This document shows, piece after piece, positions 46,328-57,891 of a DNA stretch of 64,000 bases (positions are counted from its first letter, which is position 1; every line of letters begins with the position of its first letter). This DNA is from Argentina anserina (Eukaryota > Streptophyta > Magnoliopsida > Rosales > Rosaceae). The translations under genes were made by a program, and so were the position numbers. The notes beneath the pieces are model-generated. The model did not search any database. It had not been told where the DNA came from and saw only the letters and a program-made list of their open reading frames with translations. The stretch lies in assembly GCF_933775445.1 (NCBI RefSeq), contig NC_065878.1, positions 16,565,395 through 16,629,394 on the forward strand. The letters run 5' to 3'.

Positions 46328-47515
46328 TTAATCATCATCTTCAGAGCTTTCTTCAGAGCTGCTATAATCGCTATCATCAACTTCAGGAATATCCAGTATA
46401 ACATGCCGCACTTGTATTGTCTCTGGCGGTTTATGCAATGCTTGAGGTCTACCCCGTAGTTGTTGCTCATCAACCTTAGGAACTGGAAGAGATCCCACCG
46501 GGGGCAAAGGCACTGGGTCCCCAGGCTTCCAGCCGGGGGGCATAGCAGGCAAGTCCACAGGCATCCCAGGTTTCCAGCCAAACGGAACAGTGATATTTGG
46601 AAACAGTGGACCAAGGTTTGGAGCTTGATTGGCTTCTGTTGGCGCAAGAGATGGGGGCTCCATGATTGCTTCAATTGTCTTCTCCGTGCTGTCTAGAGTC
46701 TTGGGCAAACCAACATCCAGGTTTGCAAAATTGTATAGCTGAGAAGCACGCATGTGCTCCTCCTGCGGGGCAGGTGGGAGTGATCCGCGAAGAGGAGCTT
46801 GTCCAGCCCCAAATTCGGGTGGTGCAAACGTTGTGTAGCTGATCCGATGTGCATATGACAAAATATCTGATAAATTCAACTGAGATGAAACAGTAGTAGT
46901 GCATGACGAATCATCTTCTGAACCCTCATCTACTTTTACCCTTTTCGGGCAGGATAGATCCGAGTAATCATCAACAAGACTATCAAGCACCTGCTCAACA
47001 TCCTTGAGTTTCTTGGAGAAGGCAAGAAGTGAGGCATCCTTGGACTGGACTTCGCATGCAATTTTCAGCTTAGCGTCCTGAAGATCAAGAATTTCTTGGA
47101 GTTCAGCTACAGCCTCAAACAGTTGGGTTTGCAGAGCTGTGAACTGGGAAAGGACATCTTTGGTGGAGGAAGGACAACTCTCAAGCGGGATTGAGGACTG
47201 GGATTGAGTTTGGGGAGGAAGGAAGGTTGGCAGGGACCCACGGAATGCATTGAGCCAAAGCGATCGATTAGGTGAAACTTCAAAGAGCTTAGACGCAAGG
47301 GAGGCCATTTGAACTAGAAGGGATTGAGCTCTTGGGAGGGGTGAGAGGAGAGAGACTAGGGATGGGGAGAGATTGGGAAGCTGTGAAGAGGACAAAGCAG
47401 AAGAAGCTTGCTGCTGGGAAGGAACTTTTGGAGGGGTAGGGTTGTGAAGAGCAGGTGAATTGGGGTTCGATAGGCCTAGCCTAGCTGGGGATTGTACAAT
47501 CTGCTGTTGAAGCAT
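46328..47515 (-). CDS. MED4: Mediator complex subunit 4 (395 aa)
   Basis: A single uninterrupted coding exon. MED4 is part of the Mediator middle module, which links transcription factors to RNA polymerase II in the nucleus. The N-terminus is Gln/Ser/Pro-rich (MLQQQIVQSPARLGLSNPNS); a helical core follows (LVQMASLASKLFEVSPNRSL, FTALQTQLFEAVAELQEILD, SKKLKDVEQVLDSLVDDYSD) and the ILSYAHRISYTTFAPPEFG block is typical of MED4. The C-terminus is Pro-rich with repeated GWKPG (FGWKPGMP, PPGWKPGDP) and ends in an acidic tail VDDSDYSSSEESSEDDD. A 5' UTR intron is suggested: donor cag|gtcagt near 48192 and acceptor ctgtag near 47550. The start is the first ATG in the frame. Confidence 0.93.
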   Translation of the reverse strand: MLQQQIVQSPARLGLSNPNSPALHNPTPPKVPSQQQASSALSSSQLPNLSPSLVSLLSPLPRAQSLLVQMASLASKLFEVSPNRSLWLNAFRGSLPTFLPPQTQSQSSIPLESCPSSTKDVLSQFTALQTQLFEAVAELQEILDLQDAKLKIACEVQSKDASLLAFSKKLKDVEQVLDSLVDDYSDLSCPKRVKVDEGSEDDSSCTTTVSSQLNLSDILSYAHRISYTTFAPPEFGAGQAPLRGSLPPAPQEEHMRASQLYNFANLDVGLPKTLDSTEKTIEAIMEPPSLAPTEANQAPNLGPLFPNITVPFGWKPGMPVDLPAMPPGWKPGDPVPLPPVGSLPVPKVDEQQLRGRPQALHKPPETIQVRHVILDIPEVDDSDYSSSEESSEDDD

Positions 47516-48290
47516 TTTGGAATTTCACTTGTTTCTTCCAAGTACTCTACAGAACAAGAAATCGAAGAAACAATAAACATATACATCCTATATTAATCAA
47601 CCATTTCATAATATGATAACAGGAAGAACTAGACCATATTGAAAAAAAGGACACTCACCAGCCGACACGATAACAACAAGCTAAAGAACTCTCCTTTTCC
47701 TTATGTGCAGGCTTTCATAAGCTGTAAACATCCAAGAAATTCATATTCTTAACCTCAATCTACAAAATGCAGAAATCAAAAACAAAAATGCGTACACAAC
47801 CAATTACTAAGATGTAGATACACTAACAAGGGTAGGAACCAATACTACATTCTGGTATCATCTTAGGCCACACTACACTAAAAATCCAAACTTTATTAAA
47901 AAAAATTAATCTTTAACAACAATGTTGAAGCCCTGGCCAAACATGCGAATCCAAAATCCTCAAAACTATAAAAATTAAAGAGACCACTGTGGTCTAACGT
48001 TTCATCAACCCAAAACCCATGATGGAAAATCAGTGGCATTCCAATAGGAGACCTTAGAATCAAAGGAAACTAAAGCAAGCAAGATTCGAGATATTTCTAT
48101 CAGAAATCGAAAGGGAATCAAAAACTCAAAAGACGCGCAGCAAAAGTGAAAAAAAGCAATGAAGAACCAGAAAGGAATTAGATAAACTGACCTGGGTGCT
48201 GTTCTGTTTCATCGAAGAAGTGGAAACAAAGACCTGCGATTTGCACGAGAGACAGGAACGCGGGGACAACAACAGAGCCTGAAACATTTC
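47516..48290 (-). other. MED4 5' UTR with a probable intron
   Basis: No coding text. On the minus strand, cacccag|gtcagttt (about 48192) is a good donor and ctgtag|agtac (about 47550) a plausible acceptor, so a 5' UTR intron of about 640 bp is likely. Inferred from splice-site shape only. Confidence 0.5.
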
Positions 48291-48354
48291 AGTTAAAAAC
48301 TGAATATATAGGTTTCAGAGAAGAAAAAAATTAAAGGAAAATAAAAATAAAAAA

Positions 48355-48425
48355 GGGCCCAACCGGGTTCGAACCGGTGACCTCTTGATCTGCAGTCAAA
48401 TGCTCTACCACTGAGCTATGGACCC
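48355..48425 (-). tRNA. tRNA-Cys (GCA)
   Basis: The minus-strand text folds into a cloverleaf: acceptor GGGTCCA paired with TGGGCCC, D-arm GCTCAGTGGTAGAGC, anticodon arm TTTGA-CTGCAGA-TCAAG with anticodon GCA, and T-arm ACCGG-TTCGAAC-CCGGT. 71 nt without the CCA end. No intron. T-runs on the minus strand just downstream (plus-strand A-runs near 48320-48354) can act as Pol III terminator. It lies just upstream of the MED4 leader. Confidence 0.97.
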
Positions 48426-49237
48426 CCTTGTTACTTAGTCATACGTTAATTAGTCAAAACAATTCTGGTAGAAGACACATCTCAACAATATTATGCTTCT
48501 TGATTGTTACGTTAATAAGTCATTACGCTTGTAGATCATACTTTGATAGGCTGTGGAAACGCTTGATGGGAACAATTTTAAACATAGATGGCTTAGGCGC
48601 CGGTTAGACTAATCAAAACGATTTATCACGTAACGAATGTAAAGATAAACATTTTTTTAAATATGTTTAGAATTTTGAATTTCTTTTCACCCCTCGCTCA
48701 GGATACAATAATATTTCATAGTTCATACCATTAACCATCTAATTTATCATCCCCATGTGATAAAAAAGAAAAAGTTGTTTCCATGCACTTCTTAGTCCTC
48801 ATCCAATGACACGTTGGAACTCATCCATGTCCACAAGGTCACAATCACAACCCTAAACATGTCACACAAAAATTAACCCAAATTCCCATTCAATCTTTTG
48901 CCTCACACATCCTTTCCTTCCTCACCATCACCATTTCCACCCTTCTCCTCCAAATCCCCAACTGTGCAAGAGCAATAATGGCACTACGACCCTCGGACAT
49001 TACAAGGCCCTAAACTAGACAACTAGTGAATGACACCCCCAAAATAACATAGAAGCCAAAACAGAACACACGAGTGCCAAGTAGCAACAGAGAGAAGTGA
49101 ATTAGTTGAGTTTGGTTTGGATTTCCAACGCTCTTCAGGCGTTTATTTCCAAGCTCCTCCCCCTCGTTCCCTCCGCCTTCTCTTCTCCTTCTTAAACTCC
49201 CTCCTCTCCTTCCTCTTCTTCTTCACCCAAAAACAAC
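48426..49237. other. Intergenic and promoter region of PDH E1 alpha
   Basis: No gene recognised. C/T-rich stretches near 48,900-48,960 and 49,160-49,230 lie in the probable promoter and leader. Confidence 0.5.
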
Positions 49238-49257
49238 AGAGAGAGAGAGAGAGAGAG
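49238..49257. repeat. (AG)n microsatellite in the PDH E1 alpha leader
   Basis: About ten AG units 20 bp before the start codon. Confidence 0.85.
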
Positions 49258-49277
49258 TTTGAGATTAAAGAGGAGCC

Positions 49278-51694
49278 ATGTCCTTCTCTGCTGCCACCAC
49301 TCAGCCCCTCCACCTCAGCACCACCGCCGTCGCATCCTCCGCCAGATCCAATGACAAGCTACCCTCTTCTCTCCTCGTGTCAAAGACTTCGTCTTTTCTG
49401 GGATCCAACCGCAAGCTCCGACATGGGTCTGTGGCTGCTGCCAAGCCCAATGCGCAGCGCCGATCCGCCGTCGTTTCTGTCTCCGAGGCTGTCAAGGAGA
49501 AGAAGGCCAAGGCTTCCACCAATCTGGTAATCACTTTCTGCTTAAAATTTCATTTCTTTGATTGAATGTTTGGATGGTTTGGTTTAGTTTGCCATGCATT
49601 GTTGGAATATAGGAGAATTGGATTGATTTGTTACATGGTAGCTGTTAATTCATCCAAAAAATTCAGCGTGGGTGCATTTAGTTCAATTTGATTTGATTGG
49701 AGTGTAGTGCTTGAAGTCTCAGCAAACTTCATTGTATTAAGTTGAGATATGTCTAGAAGTAACCATCTGAGTTGTTTGATCCAGAGATTCCATTCAAAAG
49801 TTCAAGGGTGCATTTAAGTCAAATTGAACTGATTTGAGTGTAATGTTTAAAGTCCTGCGAACTTCATTGCATTTGTTTAATTAAGTTGAGAGATATGTAG
49901 AGGTACCCTTCTAAGTTTGTTGTCGAATAAAAAATACGACTTGGTGTGTATGGATCAACTTGAGTTAAATATATAAGGGAAAGTTCACATCTCATTAAGT
50001 TCAAACGTACGCAGAAGTGCTGTATTTTTTTTTCTGTTTCTCTAATGTGGTTTGTGAAGAATTTTTTATTTTTCATAATTAAAATGAACAGTGTCTAAGA
50101 CTATGGTTTTTGGATTGGTTTGTTGTATTTAGCTGATCACGAGAGAGGAAGGCTTGGAGATTTATGAAGACATGGTATTGGGTAGAGCTTTCGAGGACAT
50201 GTGTGCTCAGATGTATTACAGAGGCAAGATGTTTGGGTTTGTTCACCTTTACAATGGCCAAGAAGCTGTGTCAACTGGGTTCATTAAACTTACAAAGCAG
50301 GAAGATACTGTGGTGAGCACATACCGTGATCACGTTCACTCTTTGAGTAAGGGTGTCCCTGCTCGTGAAGTCATGAGTGAGCTCTTTGGAAAGGCCACTG
50401 GTTGTTGCCGGGGACAAGGTGGTTCTATGCACATGTTCTCGAAAGCTCACAATGTGCTAGGTGGGTTTGCGTTTATTGGTGAAGGTATTCCAGTGGCTAC
50501 AGGGGCAGCCTTCAGTTCTAAATATAGGAGGGAGGTTTTGAATCAGGCAGACTGTGATCACGTGACACTGGCATTTTTTGGAGATGGAACTGCCAACAAT
50601 GGCCAGTTCTTTGAATGTTTGAACATGGCGGCATTGTGGAAATTACCAATTATATTTGTAGTGGAAAACAATTTGTGGGCTATTGGAATGTCTCACTTGA
50701 GGGCAACTTCTGTTCCTGAAATTTGGAAGAAGGGAGAAGCATTTGGTATGCCCGGAGTTCATGTGGACGGGATGGATGTTTTGAAAGTGAGGGAAGTTGC
50801 GAAGGAAGCAATTGGTAGAGCCAGGAGAGGAGAGGGACCGACCTTGGTGGAATGTGAAACATACAGGTTTAGAGGACACTCATTGGCTGATCCCGATGAG
50901 CTCCGTGACCCTGGTGAGTATTTGATTGATGTTTTTCCTAATTATGCTTCTCTTTTGTACATTCAAGAGTTAACTTTACCTATTCCTGCCAGTCCTTTTT
51001 GTCTGGATCCTTTTTTATAACATCACTTCCTGTTAGTTTTCAATTAGATGATGGTTATTACGTTGTACAACCAAATAAAGTAGATAGTTCTGCTGTTTGA
51101 ATATTAGATATCTGCTTCTTTTTTATTTTGAAGAAGCATTTTAGTCATCTTACTTGGCTGGCATTATGGAGTCTCTGATTTCTTAGCATCTGCTGATAAA
51201 ATCATTTATCAGAGAAATGTTTTTGTGTGTGTTTATGCCCTTGACGCGACCAGTTTCCTTAAATCCATTTGTCTACCTCAACTGTGAACACCACTATCCT
51301 ATTATCATTATTCTTTACCAGACTTTTCACCTCGCATGGTTAATTCATTTATTTTTTCACATCACTTAATCGAGGTTGTTATATATTAACCACCATATTT
51401 GGTTTTACTTTGCCAGCTGAGAAGGCACACTATGCTGCCAGAGACCCCATCACAGCCTTGAAGAAATACATTTTTGAGCACAACTTAGCCAAAGAAGAAG
51501 AGTTGAAGGCCATAGACAAGAAGATTGATGAGGTGCTTGAAGACGCTGTTGAGTTTGCCGATGAGAGCCCGCTCCCACCTCGCAGCCAGCTGCTGGAGAA
51601 TGTGTTTGCCGATCCTAAAGGCTTTGGAATAGGGCCTGATGGCCGCTATAGATGTGAGGACCCTAAATTCACTCAAGGCACTGCCAAGGTCTAA
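49278..51694 (+). CDS. Pyruvate dehydrogenase E1 subunit alpha, plastidial (435 aa)
   Basis: Exons 49278-49526, 50133-50913 and 51417-51694 join to 1,308 nt. With E1 beta it forms the thiamine-diphosphate enzyme that decarboxylates pyruvate in the plastid, supplying acetyl-CoA for fatty-acid synthesis. The first ~65 residues are a Ser/Ala-rich transit peptide ([20 protein letters not shown]). The body carries the family motifs [43 protein letters not shown], the ThDP/Mg site [17 protein letters not shown] (about residue 233) with VVENN, and [17 protein letters not shown]. The plastid form is recognised by the transit peptide and by lack of the mitochondrial start. Three exons and this length are as expected. 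Looks intact. Confidence 0.94.
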
Positions 51695-52539
51695 TCTTTG
51701 TCGGACCTTGAGCAGTCTGCTTGTGCTATTTCTCTATTCCTAGGTGCATGCTATAAAATTTTAGCTACTGCTAGCAGTTCTCGTGTCACTTAAAATGATG
51801 GTATTTGCATTTCTACTAGAAACTTGAATACTTGTGTTTAGGGTGGGTTTTCGTTTGAATTTTGGTCATTTGTGTTTGTTCTAAATTATCACTGTTTCTG
51901 TAATTGCAACAGTTTACCCTAAAGGGATGTTGTTTTGTGACTTCTGCCCAATTTCATCATACTTTTATATCTACACATTCTGTACAAATTTTGCTTGGAG
52001 ATATATGGTTCACTCGACTTCAATTTTCTGATTTTCATGTTCACTGTATGGGATGCGTTACAATATCAATGCATCGGTAAAACTCATAAAAGATCAAAAA
52101 ATTGAGGTGTTGTATGACTCATGCACAACTTATCCTCAAAAGCATAATAGATTAAGAAAGTGTCATCCATACAAGGAGAATGGTACAGGATCGAAAATTC
52201 GAAATTACATAAATAAGATTGAAAAGATCAATTGTTTATTACGATCCGTAGCTATTCTCAAAGCAAGTGCAATTACGAAATTAGAAGTTAGAAGTTCTCT
52301 TCAACAAAGTACACCACTACACCGCAAGCCTCTTACAATTTGGTCGCACAGCATGTTACATGAAGACTCATAGTACCCGTCATATATACCAACAACGAAT
52401 AAAGTCCGAGTCTTTTTTATGGTAATACTTTCAGTGTCCTAATCAATCATATTAGACATTAATTAGCTCAAACTGATGCTAAATATACATGAGTTAGCTA
52501 TATAGATATTAGATAGATAAATTTGGTATAGAAGCTCAC
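51695..52539. other. Intergenic, no gene recognised
   Basis: 3' UTR of the E1 alpha gene at the left, then AT-rich sequence. The open frame at 52053 has no recognisable motif. Confidence 0.5.
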
Positions 52540-52911
52540 CAAGACTCCACGAATGATCTCCTCATCATCTTGTGGCATGATCAAGTAAGTTTTTCCCCCA
52601 AATGAAAAACCGTTTGACAAGGTCTGTGGATCTTCAAACCCATCTAGAACAGCCGTTAACTCATCAAATTCAAACTATGAAACAAAAGACATTGATCAGT
52701 ATCTCTTTCTTACTTTCAAGTTGAAGTAACATAGGGATCGGATGAAGTGGACTCAATAAATTGTAGCTATGAAGAACGAAAACACAAATAAAGATTGAAA
52801 TGGAGAAGAGCTAACCCTTGGGAAAGCAGCACTCGCAGCCCGAACGACATAATCATGTCCGATTATGGCCGCTGCCTTGAGTTTACCAATCTCTGCAGAA
52901 CCTACTTCCAT
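52540..52911 (-). pseudogene. Profilin-like fragment (two exons)
   Basis: On the minus strand 52911-52816 reads MEVGSAEIGKLKAAAIIGHD and continues YVVRAASAAFPR; after an intron (52815-52675, GT-AG) 52674-52540 reads FEFDELTAVLDGFEDPQTLS, then GFSFGGKTYLIMPQDDEEII and RGVL. Plant profilins have (L/H)TAAAIIGHDGSVWAQS..FPQ, then a second exon with EI..I…F.EPG.LAPTGL..GG.KYMVIQGE.GAVIRG, so the order and intron position match. Profilin binds actin monomers and polyproline. The N-terminal helix (MSWQ.YVD) and the third exon (GPGG…ERLGDYL) are not found, so this is probably a fragment or pseudogene. Both kept exons are still open, so a short expressed product cannot be excluded. Confidence 0.6.
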
Positions 52912-53589
52912 AGTTCCATTAAGTGGTGTGTGACAAAATCATTCCATAGCACCATCGGGTAAAATGAGGAAAAAAGCTTGAACAAGATCGAAGAGATATG
53001 AATGGAAGCTACTTTGATAAAAGGAAAACCACAAGATCGAGTTTCCTCTCTTTCTCTGACCAGTATGTAGCTTAGTATCATTACATTTCAAATGAGCAAA
53101 ACTAACCAAATTTTCATGATCTCCTGTCATGCATTTCCTAGCTAATCGTCTATCATTAATTTCAAGCCGGTCAAAACATATATATGACACTGCATGAAAC
53201 AAAGATCTCATGGAACAATTATGGACTCATGCAAATAAATCTAAAATTATAATTTGATGCAAATTCTCTTCTCATTTCATTCCCTTCTCTAGTTACTTTT
53301 CAATATGTTAGATGTATTTGCTTTTCTACTAGAAGCAGTTTACTTGTTCAAGCTGTAGTAATGCAGTCAGAAGTACTATTCAGCTATTCTACACTTCTAT
53401 AGAGGTTCAAAGATATCTAGTACATGTCCAAGCATAAGTATTACACAAATCTGACTGAGATATATAATTAATACAGAGAAATATGGTGAACAAAACTGTA
53501 GTAAGCAGTAAAAAAATGAAGATATGAATCTTTTTCAAGAGGGCAGAAACAAAAAAAAAGTAAGAAGGAGAAGTGTTGTTCAGAGGGAA
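52912..53589. other. Intergenic, no gene recognised
   Basis: AT-rich. The minus-strand frame at 52939-53211 is unsupported. The right end is the COG4 3' UTR. Confidence 0.5.
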
Positions 53590-56500
53590 TTACAACTTGA
53601 GTGCGGCAATTGCTTCGGATTTGAAATCAACTCTTAGACCCAACACTCGCCTGACCTCGGCTGGTGTCAGTCTCCAAGTCATAGGTCCTGAATTCTCACC
53701 CCAGAAATCCAGAATCTCAGAGACCTTTTCTAAGTTGAGAATGGTTGCCATTTGAGTGAGGCGAGCGAACTTGTCTCTAACAGTTCTTTGAGTCATGCTA
53801 GAGAAGTGGCTCACCAATGCCCTACAATCTCTGTCCAGCTGAAGGCCTCCAAGTTGACTGAACCTTTTCTGCATCATAATTACTTCAAGCCTCTTAACAA
53901 GGAATTCAATTATCAAATGTATGAATGAGTCGTAGTTGTTGGCAGTCATCAGTGACTGCAGCCATGCTGCATTCATCTCAACAGCATGAAGCAGCCTTTG
54001 AACCCATGGGTCATTGACCTCATTATCGGCATATTCAGCCTCTGACAGCTCATAGCTGATGGTTGCAACATTATCAAGCACTGGTCGGATAGGTGGTGTC
54101 ACAGTTGCCACAAGTTGTTCCAAGCCAGCATTCAAAGCTTGCTTGAATGTGTTGCTCAAATCCCCTAACTCAGACAAACAAGACTTAACTTTTTCTCTGT
54201 CAGCTGGTGCAGGAAATACCTGCATAAATAAAAACATCATTCAGTTTGATACCCGATAATGGAAAAACTTTGATAAGGACACAACAATTTGTAACATAGA
54301 TTCTTTTTTGAATCAATTTGTAGCATAGATTCTAATTCAACTAAACAAGTAAAAAATGAATTATGGAATCAAGGGAAGCTCATACAGCTCATAATGTTAT
54401 ACAGGACAATGCAAAAATATACAGAAGTACGTCTACAGCCAACAAAGTGACAGGCATGGTGGTATACAACCCCAAACAAATCCTACATATTCTCAAGACC
54501 ATAATTTTACAAGTCCGGACAACCTTTGGCTCTCAATACTCGCCTCATATTGTTCAGAGGTAACAGAGGGCTCTACAGAAAGGTTAAACAACTGCCTAAC
54601 TGAGTCCAAAAACTTTCTTCAATTTACATCTCTATCACTATAAGCAAGAGTTTCAGTAAAACAATTTTCGGGAACAGACTAGAAAGTTTCAGAGGTTCAA
54701 TACATATGAAATAGCTACAAGAAAAGATTATGCACTCAGTAAGAGCAGATATGAATGTATGCAAACACCAACTGTAAATAACCTTCTAAATTTGATCATA
54801 TGAAAAGCCTAAACTGCAGAATTCAAAATAAAATTTTAAAGACAAGAAAAAAGCATAAGAGAGCTCCATGGCAGGGGGCACTAACAAGCAGGATCAGTAA
54901 TACAAAACCAAGAATTGTATATCTTTCTACACTACACTACAGTACAATGATACAGCGAATCTAATATGCAAATGGGGCTTTGAACGTAATCCAAAGGAAG
55001 GTACAATGTGAGAAACAACACAGTAAATCATTTAAATTACCTCCAAACACCGCTCCTCAATCTCGTGTTTCAGTTTGAGCACATACTCACTACTCACATC
55101 CATGTTATTCAAAACCGTGGCAATCTCAGTACCCGTCTTTTGAACACCAACACCACCCAAGAACAGCTTGGCACCAAGATTAGGCTCTCTCATTTTCTGC
55201 TGCAAAGCCTCATGGTACTCATTACTCAACAAACTACTGGCGCCACTCAACACAGCAATCACCGAGCTGATATTCAGAGTGGATATTGCCCTACGCAAGC
55301 AACTCTGCAGAACATAAAACACATCGTCCACCATAGAAGTCGTAAGACTATCAGGCACATGCTCATCAATCCTTATAGCCTTCCTCACATTCTCAACCAT
55401 AAAAAACCCCTCTAATATAACATAAAACCCCGTAATGTCCTGAACCACTTTGCTAAAACTCCCACTCCTAAACGATTTAGTTGCTCTCGGGGCCAAATCC
55501 GGATCCACATTACTCAACCCTTTGATTTTCGACACCATAAACTCCGTATAATCCTCCCCCAACTGCATCAACAACAGTATCTCCTCCAATATCATCTCCA
55601 CCTCCCTCGGGTCCGGCCCCTCATTTCCAACACCGGCAACACCAACATCAAGCAAACTCACATTCTGCGCATTAATCTCCGACGACAGCTTTGCCAGCCT
55701 CCTATACTCCATATACTTCTTCAAAATCATCATCCCCCTCGAATCACACTCCTCCTGCAGCTCACAAATCGCATACACAATCCCATCCTCGCCGCAAAGC
55801 CCCCTCAGAATCTCATCATTCTCTTCAATCGCCAGCACAATGTCCTTGAACAAACTCGTCAAGCACGCCACGAAATTAACCTGGCTCTGATTATTAATGT
55901 TTCTCTGCTCCATCAGCTCCATCAAGTTCTCGAACTCTAGCCTCGATCGCATCCCTATCACCTTCCTCAGGTAGCTCACATAGGCCTGTAAGCCCTCCTC
56001 TTCTATACCTAACGGCGCGTAGAGCCTGATGAACCTCAGCACATTGCCGTGGTCTCTCTGGTCCACGGCGGCGGAGAGCTTCTTCTTCACAATCGACTCC
56101 AGCTGCCTCTTGGACTCCATGAGCTGATCCCTCTGCTCCGAGCCGGAATCGCGGTACTCCGACTCGATCTGGAGGAACCTCCGGACGAATTTCGCGGCGG
56201 ACTCGTAGTCCTGGGAGTCGAGGGCGGCCTTGACGCCGTCGATGCAGGTGGTGCGCTCGACGATGGCGTCGAGGCGGAGGAGCGTGGAGTTGACGCGCGA
56301 CTGGGCGAGGTCGAGCTGGCGGACCTTGGCGGAGACGCGGTCGGCGAGGTCGGAGGTGGAGGAGACGTTGCGGAGGACGGAGCCGGCGTCGGAGGAGACG
56401 ATGTGGAGGATCTGGGAGGATTTCTGGAGGGAGGAGAGGTGCTTGTCGAGGTCGGAGCGCTGGGAGAGGAGGGAGTCGAGGTTGAGATCGAGGGCGCGTT

Positions 56501-56615
56501 GGTAGGCGATGCACTCGTGGAGGAGGCGCGTCATGGCGCCGACGTCGGTGAGGCTGCGGACGTGGCGGAGCGCGTCTTGGCTGCCGAAGTCGATCGACGG
56601 TGGATCGGAGTCCAT
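53590..56615 (-). CDS. COG4: Conserved oligomeric Golgi complex subunit 4 (734 aa)
   Basis: Two coding exons (55041-56615 and 53590-54219) join in frame (…CLE|VFPAPADREKV) to 2,205 nt. COG4 belongs to lobe A of the COG tether, which captures vesicles recycling inside the Golgi and binds SNAREs and SM proteins. N-terminal coiled-coil region (VGAMTRLLHECIAYQRALDL, QRSDLDKHLSSLQKSSQILH); then GVKAALDSQDYESAAKFVRR and IRLYAPLGIEEEGLQAYVSY, both typical of COG4. The C-terminal helical domain includes FSQLGGLQLDRDCRALVSHF and ends WRLTPAEVRRVLGLRVDFKS. Length is normal. The first exon begins GC-rich and its antisense strand is also open by chance. A 5' UTR intron is likely (minus-strand donor ctcag|gtactttcc near 57161, acceptor ttttgcag near 56710). 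Confidence 0.93.
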
Positions 56616-57880
56616 CAGTGAAGACGGTTAAGACTGTCGGAGGTATTTGAGCTCGAGTGATTATGGGCCGGGTTGAAGTATTCGGAGCCCCGTTTGCGTG
56701 CGCTTGTTCTGCAAAACATCAACATAAGAACAAATCAGGGCAACTATAGAAAGTAGAAAATCGATATATATATAAACAAATGAAAGAGTTTCATATGTCC
56801 TTAGCAATTGAAGGCATCGCTAATCATTCATGTTAAGATCATTTTAAGTTTTTCTCAGTCTGAATACTAGAATTGAGTTTCAACTTATAATTAAGCAACG
56901 CACGCACAACAAAATTGATTAAAAACATATGAACCGGACAACCTCAGTGTGAGAATAGCATACGCAATTAGTTACTAGTATATTGAAAATTCAGTTTCAA
57001 AATCAGAACAATTAGGTTTGGGAGTGAATGCAACAGAATCGAATCCCAGATCCAACCACGAAAATGATGCGTTGACGAATCAAACGTAAAGAAAAGGGTC
57101 GCAAGTAACATTGCCGGATCACAAGGATTTGAAATTTTTGAATCGATAAAAAGGAAAGTACCTGAGAGACACCCAGCAAAGCTCGAAGCTTGAAGCTTGA
57201 AGCTGGAGCACGCAGAGATATAATATGACCCAACAACCTTCAATTGATCAACCAATCGTGGATTACCTTGCCCGCCGCTTCCTAACTCGAATTTTGGACG
57301 CCCATGACTCAGCCGAGGTCTTGATTTTCGTCGGCGCCGGAGCTCTGTTCTTTTATTTTGTTCCTTCCAGTGGTGTAGCCAGAATTCATAAGCAGGGGTA
57401 ACAATTACTGCTAGAAACAAAATCAACCGAAAGTTTTATTAGAACATACGAAAGACGAGAAAAAACGATTAAGGTGAATAGCACGAGACAACAAACAAAA
57501 AAACTTAATAAGCTTAAATATATGCATATGTTCAAGAAAACAAATGTTAATGCTTAATTAACTATGTTCAGTTAAGTAGTTGACATTAGTTAGCAAATGC
57601 CAAGCAGAAGTAGAGAGATCACGGAGATTAAGAGTACCTATTGAGTTTTTGAATACAGATGAATCTTCTTCTTTTTTTATCAAATCGTAGATGAGGGTCA
57701 TTTGTCATAGAAGAGTACCCACAACACAAATATAATTTGTAAGACAAACATTTTCAAAGTAGTGTGAGAATGGTCAATAATAGGATTAAACCATGATACA
57801 ATACGTATATAACAACTGATCATAGCTTGACAACAAATCTTGAGGATGGTCAATTGACCCTTTTGGCCCCAATGTGGCTA
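56616..57880. other. COG4 leader, probable 5' UTR intron and intergenic DNA
   Basis: On the minus strand a leader exon near 57162-57230 and an intron to about 56710 are likely. The rest to 57,880 is unassigned AT-rich sequence. Confidence 0.45.
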
Positions 57881-57881
57881 C

Positions 57882-57891
57882 GCCTACAGTT
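57882..57891. repeat. Direct repeat flanking the hAT-like element, left (gcctacagtt)
   Basis: gcctacagtt, repeated at 60619-60628. The first 8 bp (gcctacag) fit an 8-bp hAT target duplication. Confidence 0.5.

Noticed and set aside
55894..56514. 206-aa Arg/Pro-rich ORF in the COG4 strand
   Set aside because: Shifted frame of the COG4 first exon, whose true frame carries all COG4 motifs.
31769..56615. Possible functional cluster of trafficking genes (VPS8, COG4, COG1 fragment)
   Set aside because: The genes are separated by unrelated genes and act in different tethers (CORVET and COG); proximity is most simply chance.
56049..56621. 190-aa Gly/Val/Glu-rich ORF antisense to COG4 exon 1
   Set aside because: Mirror of a GC-rich coding exon; repetitive composition and no motif.
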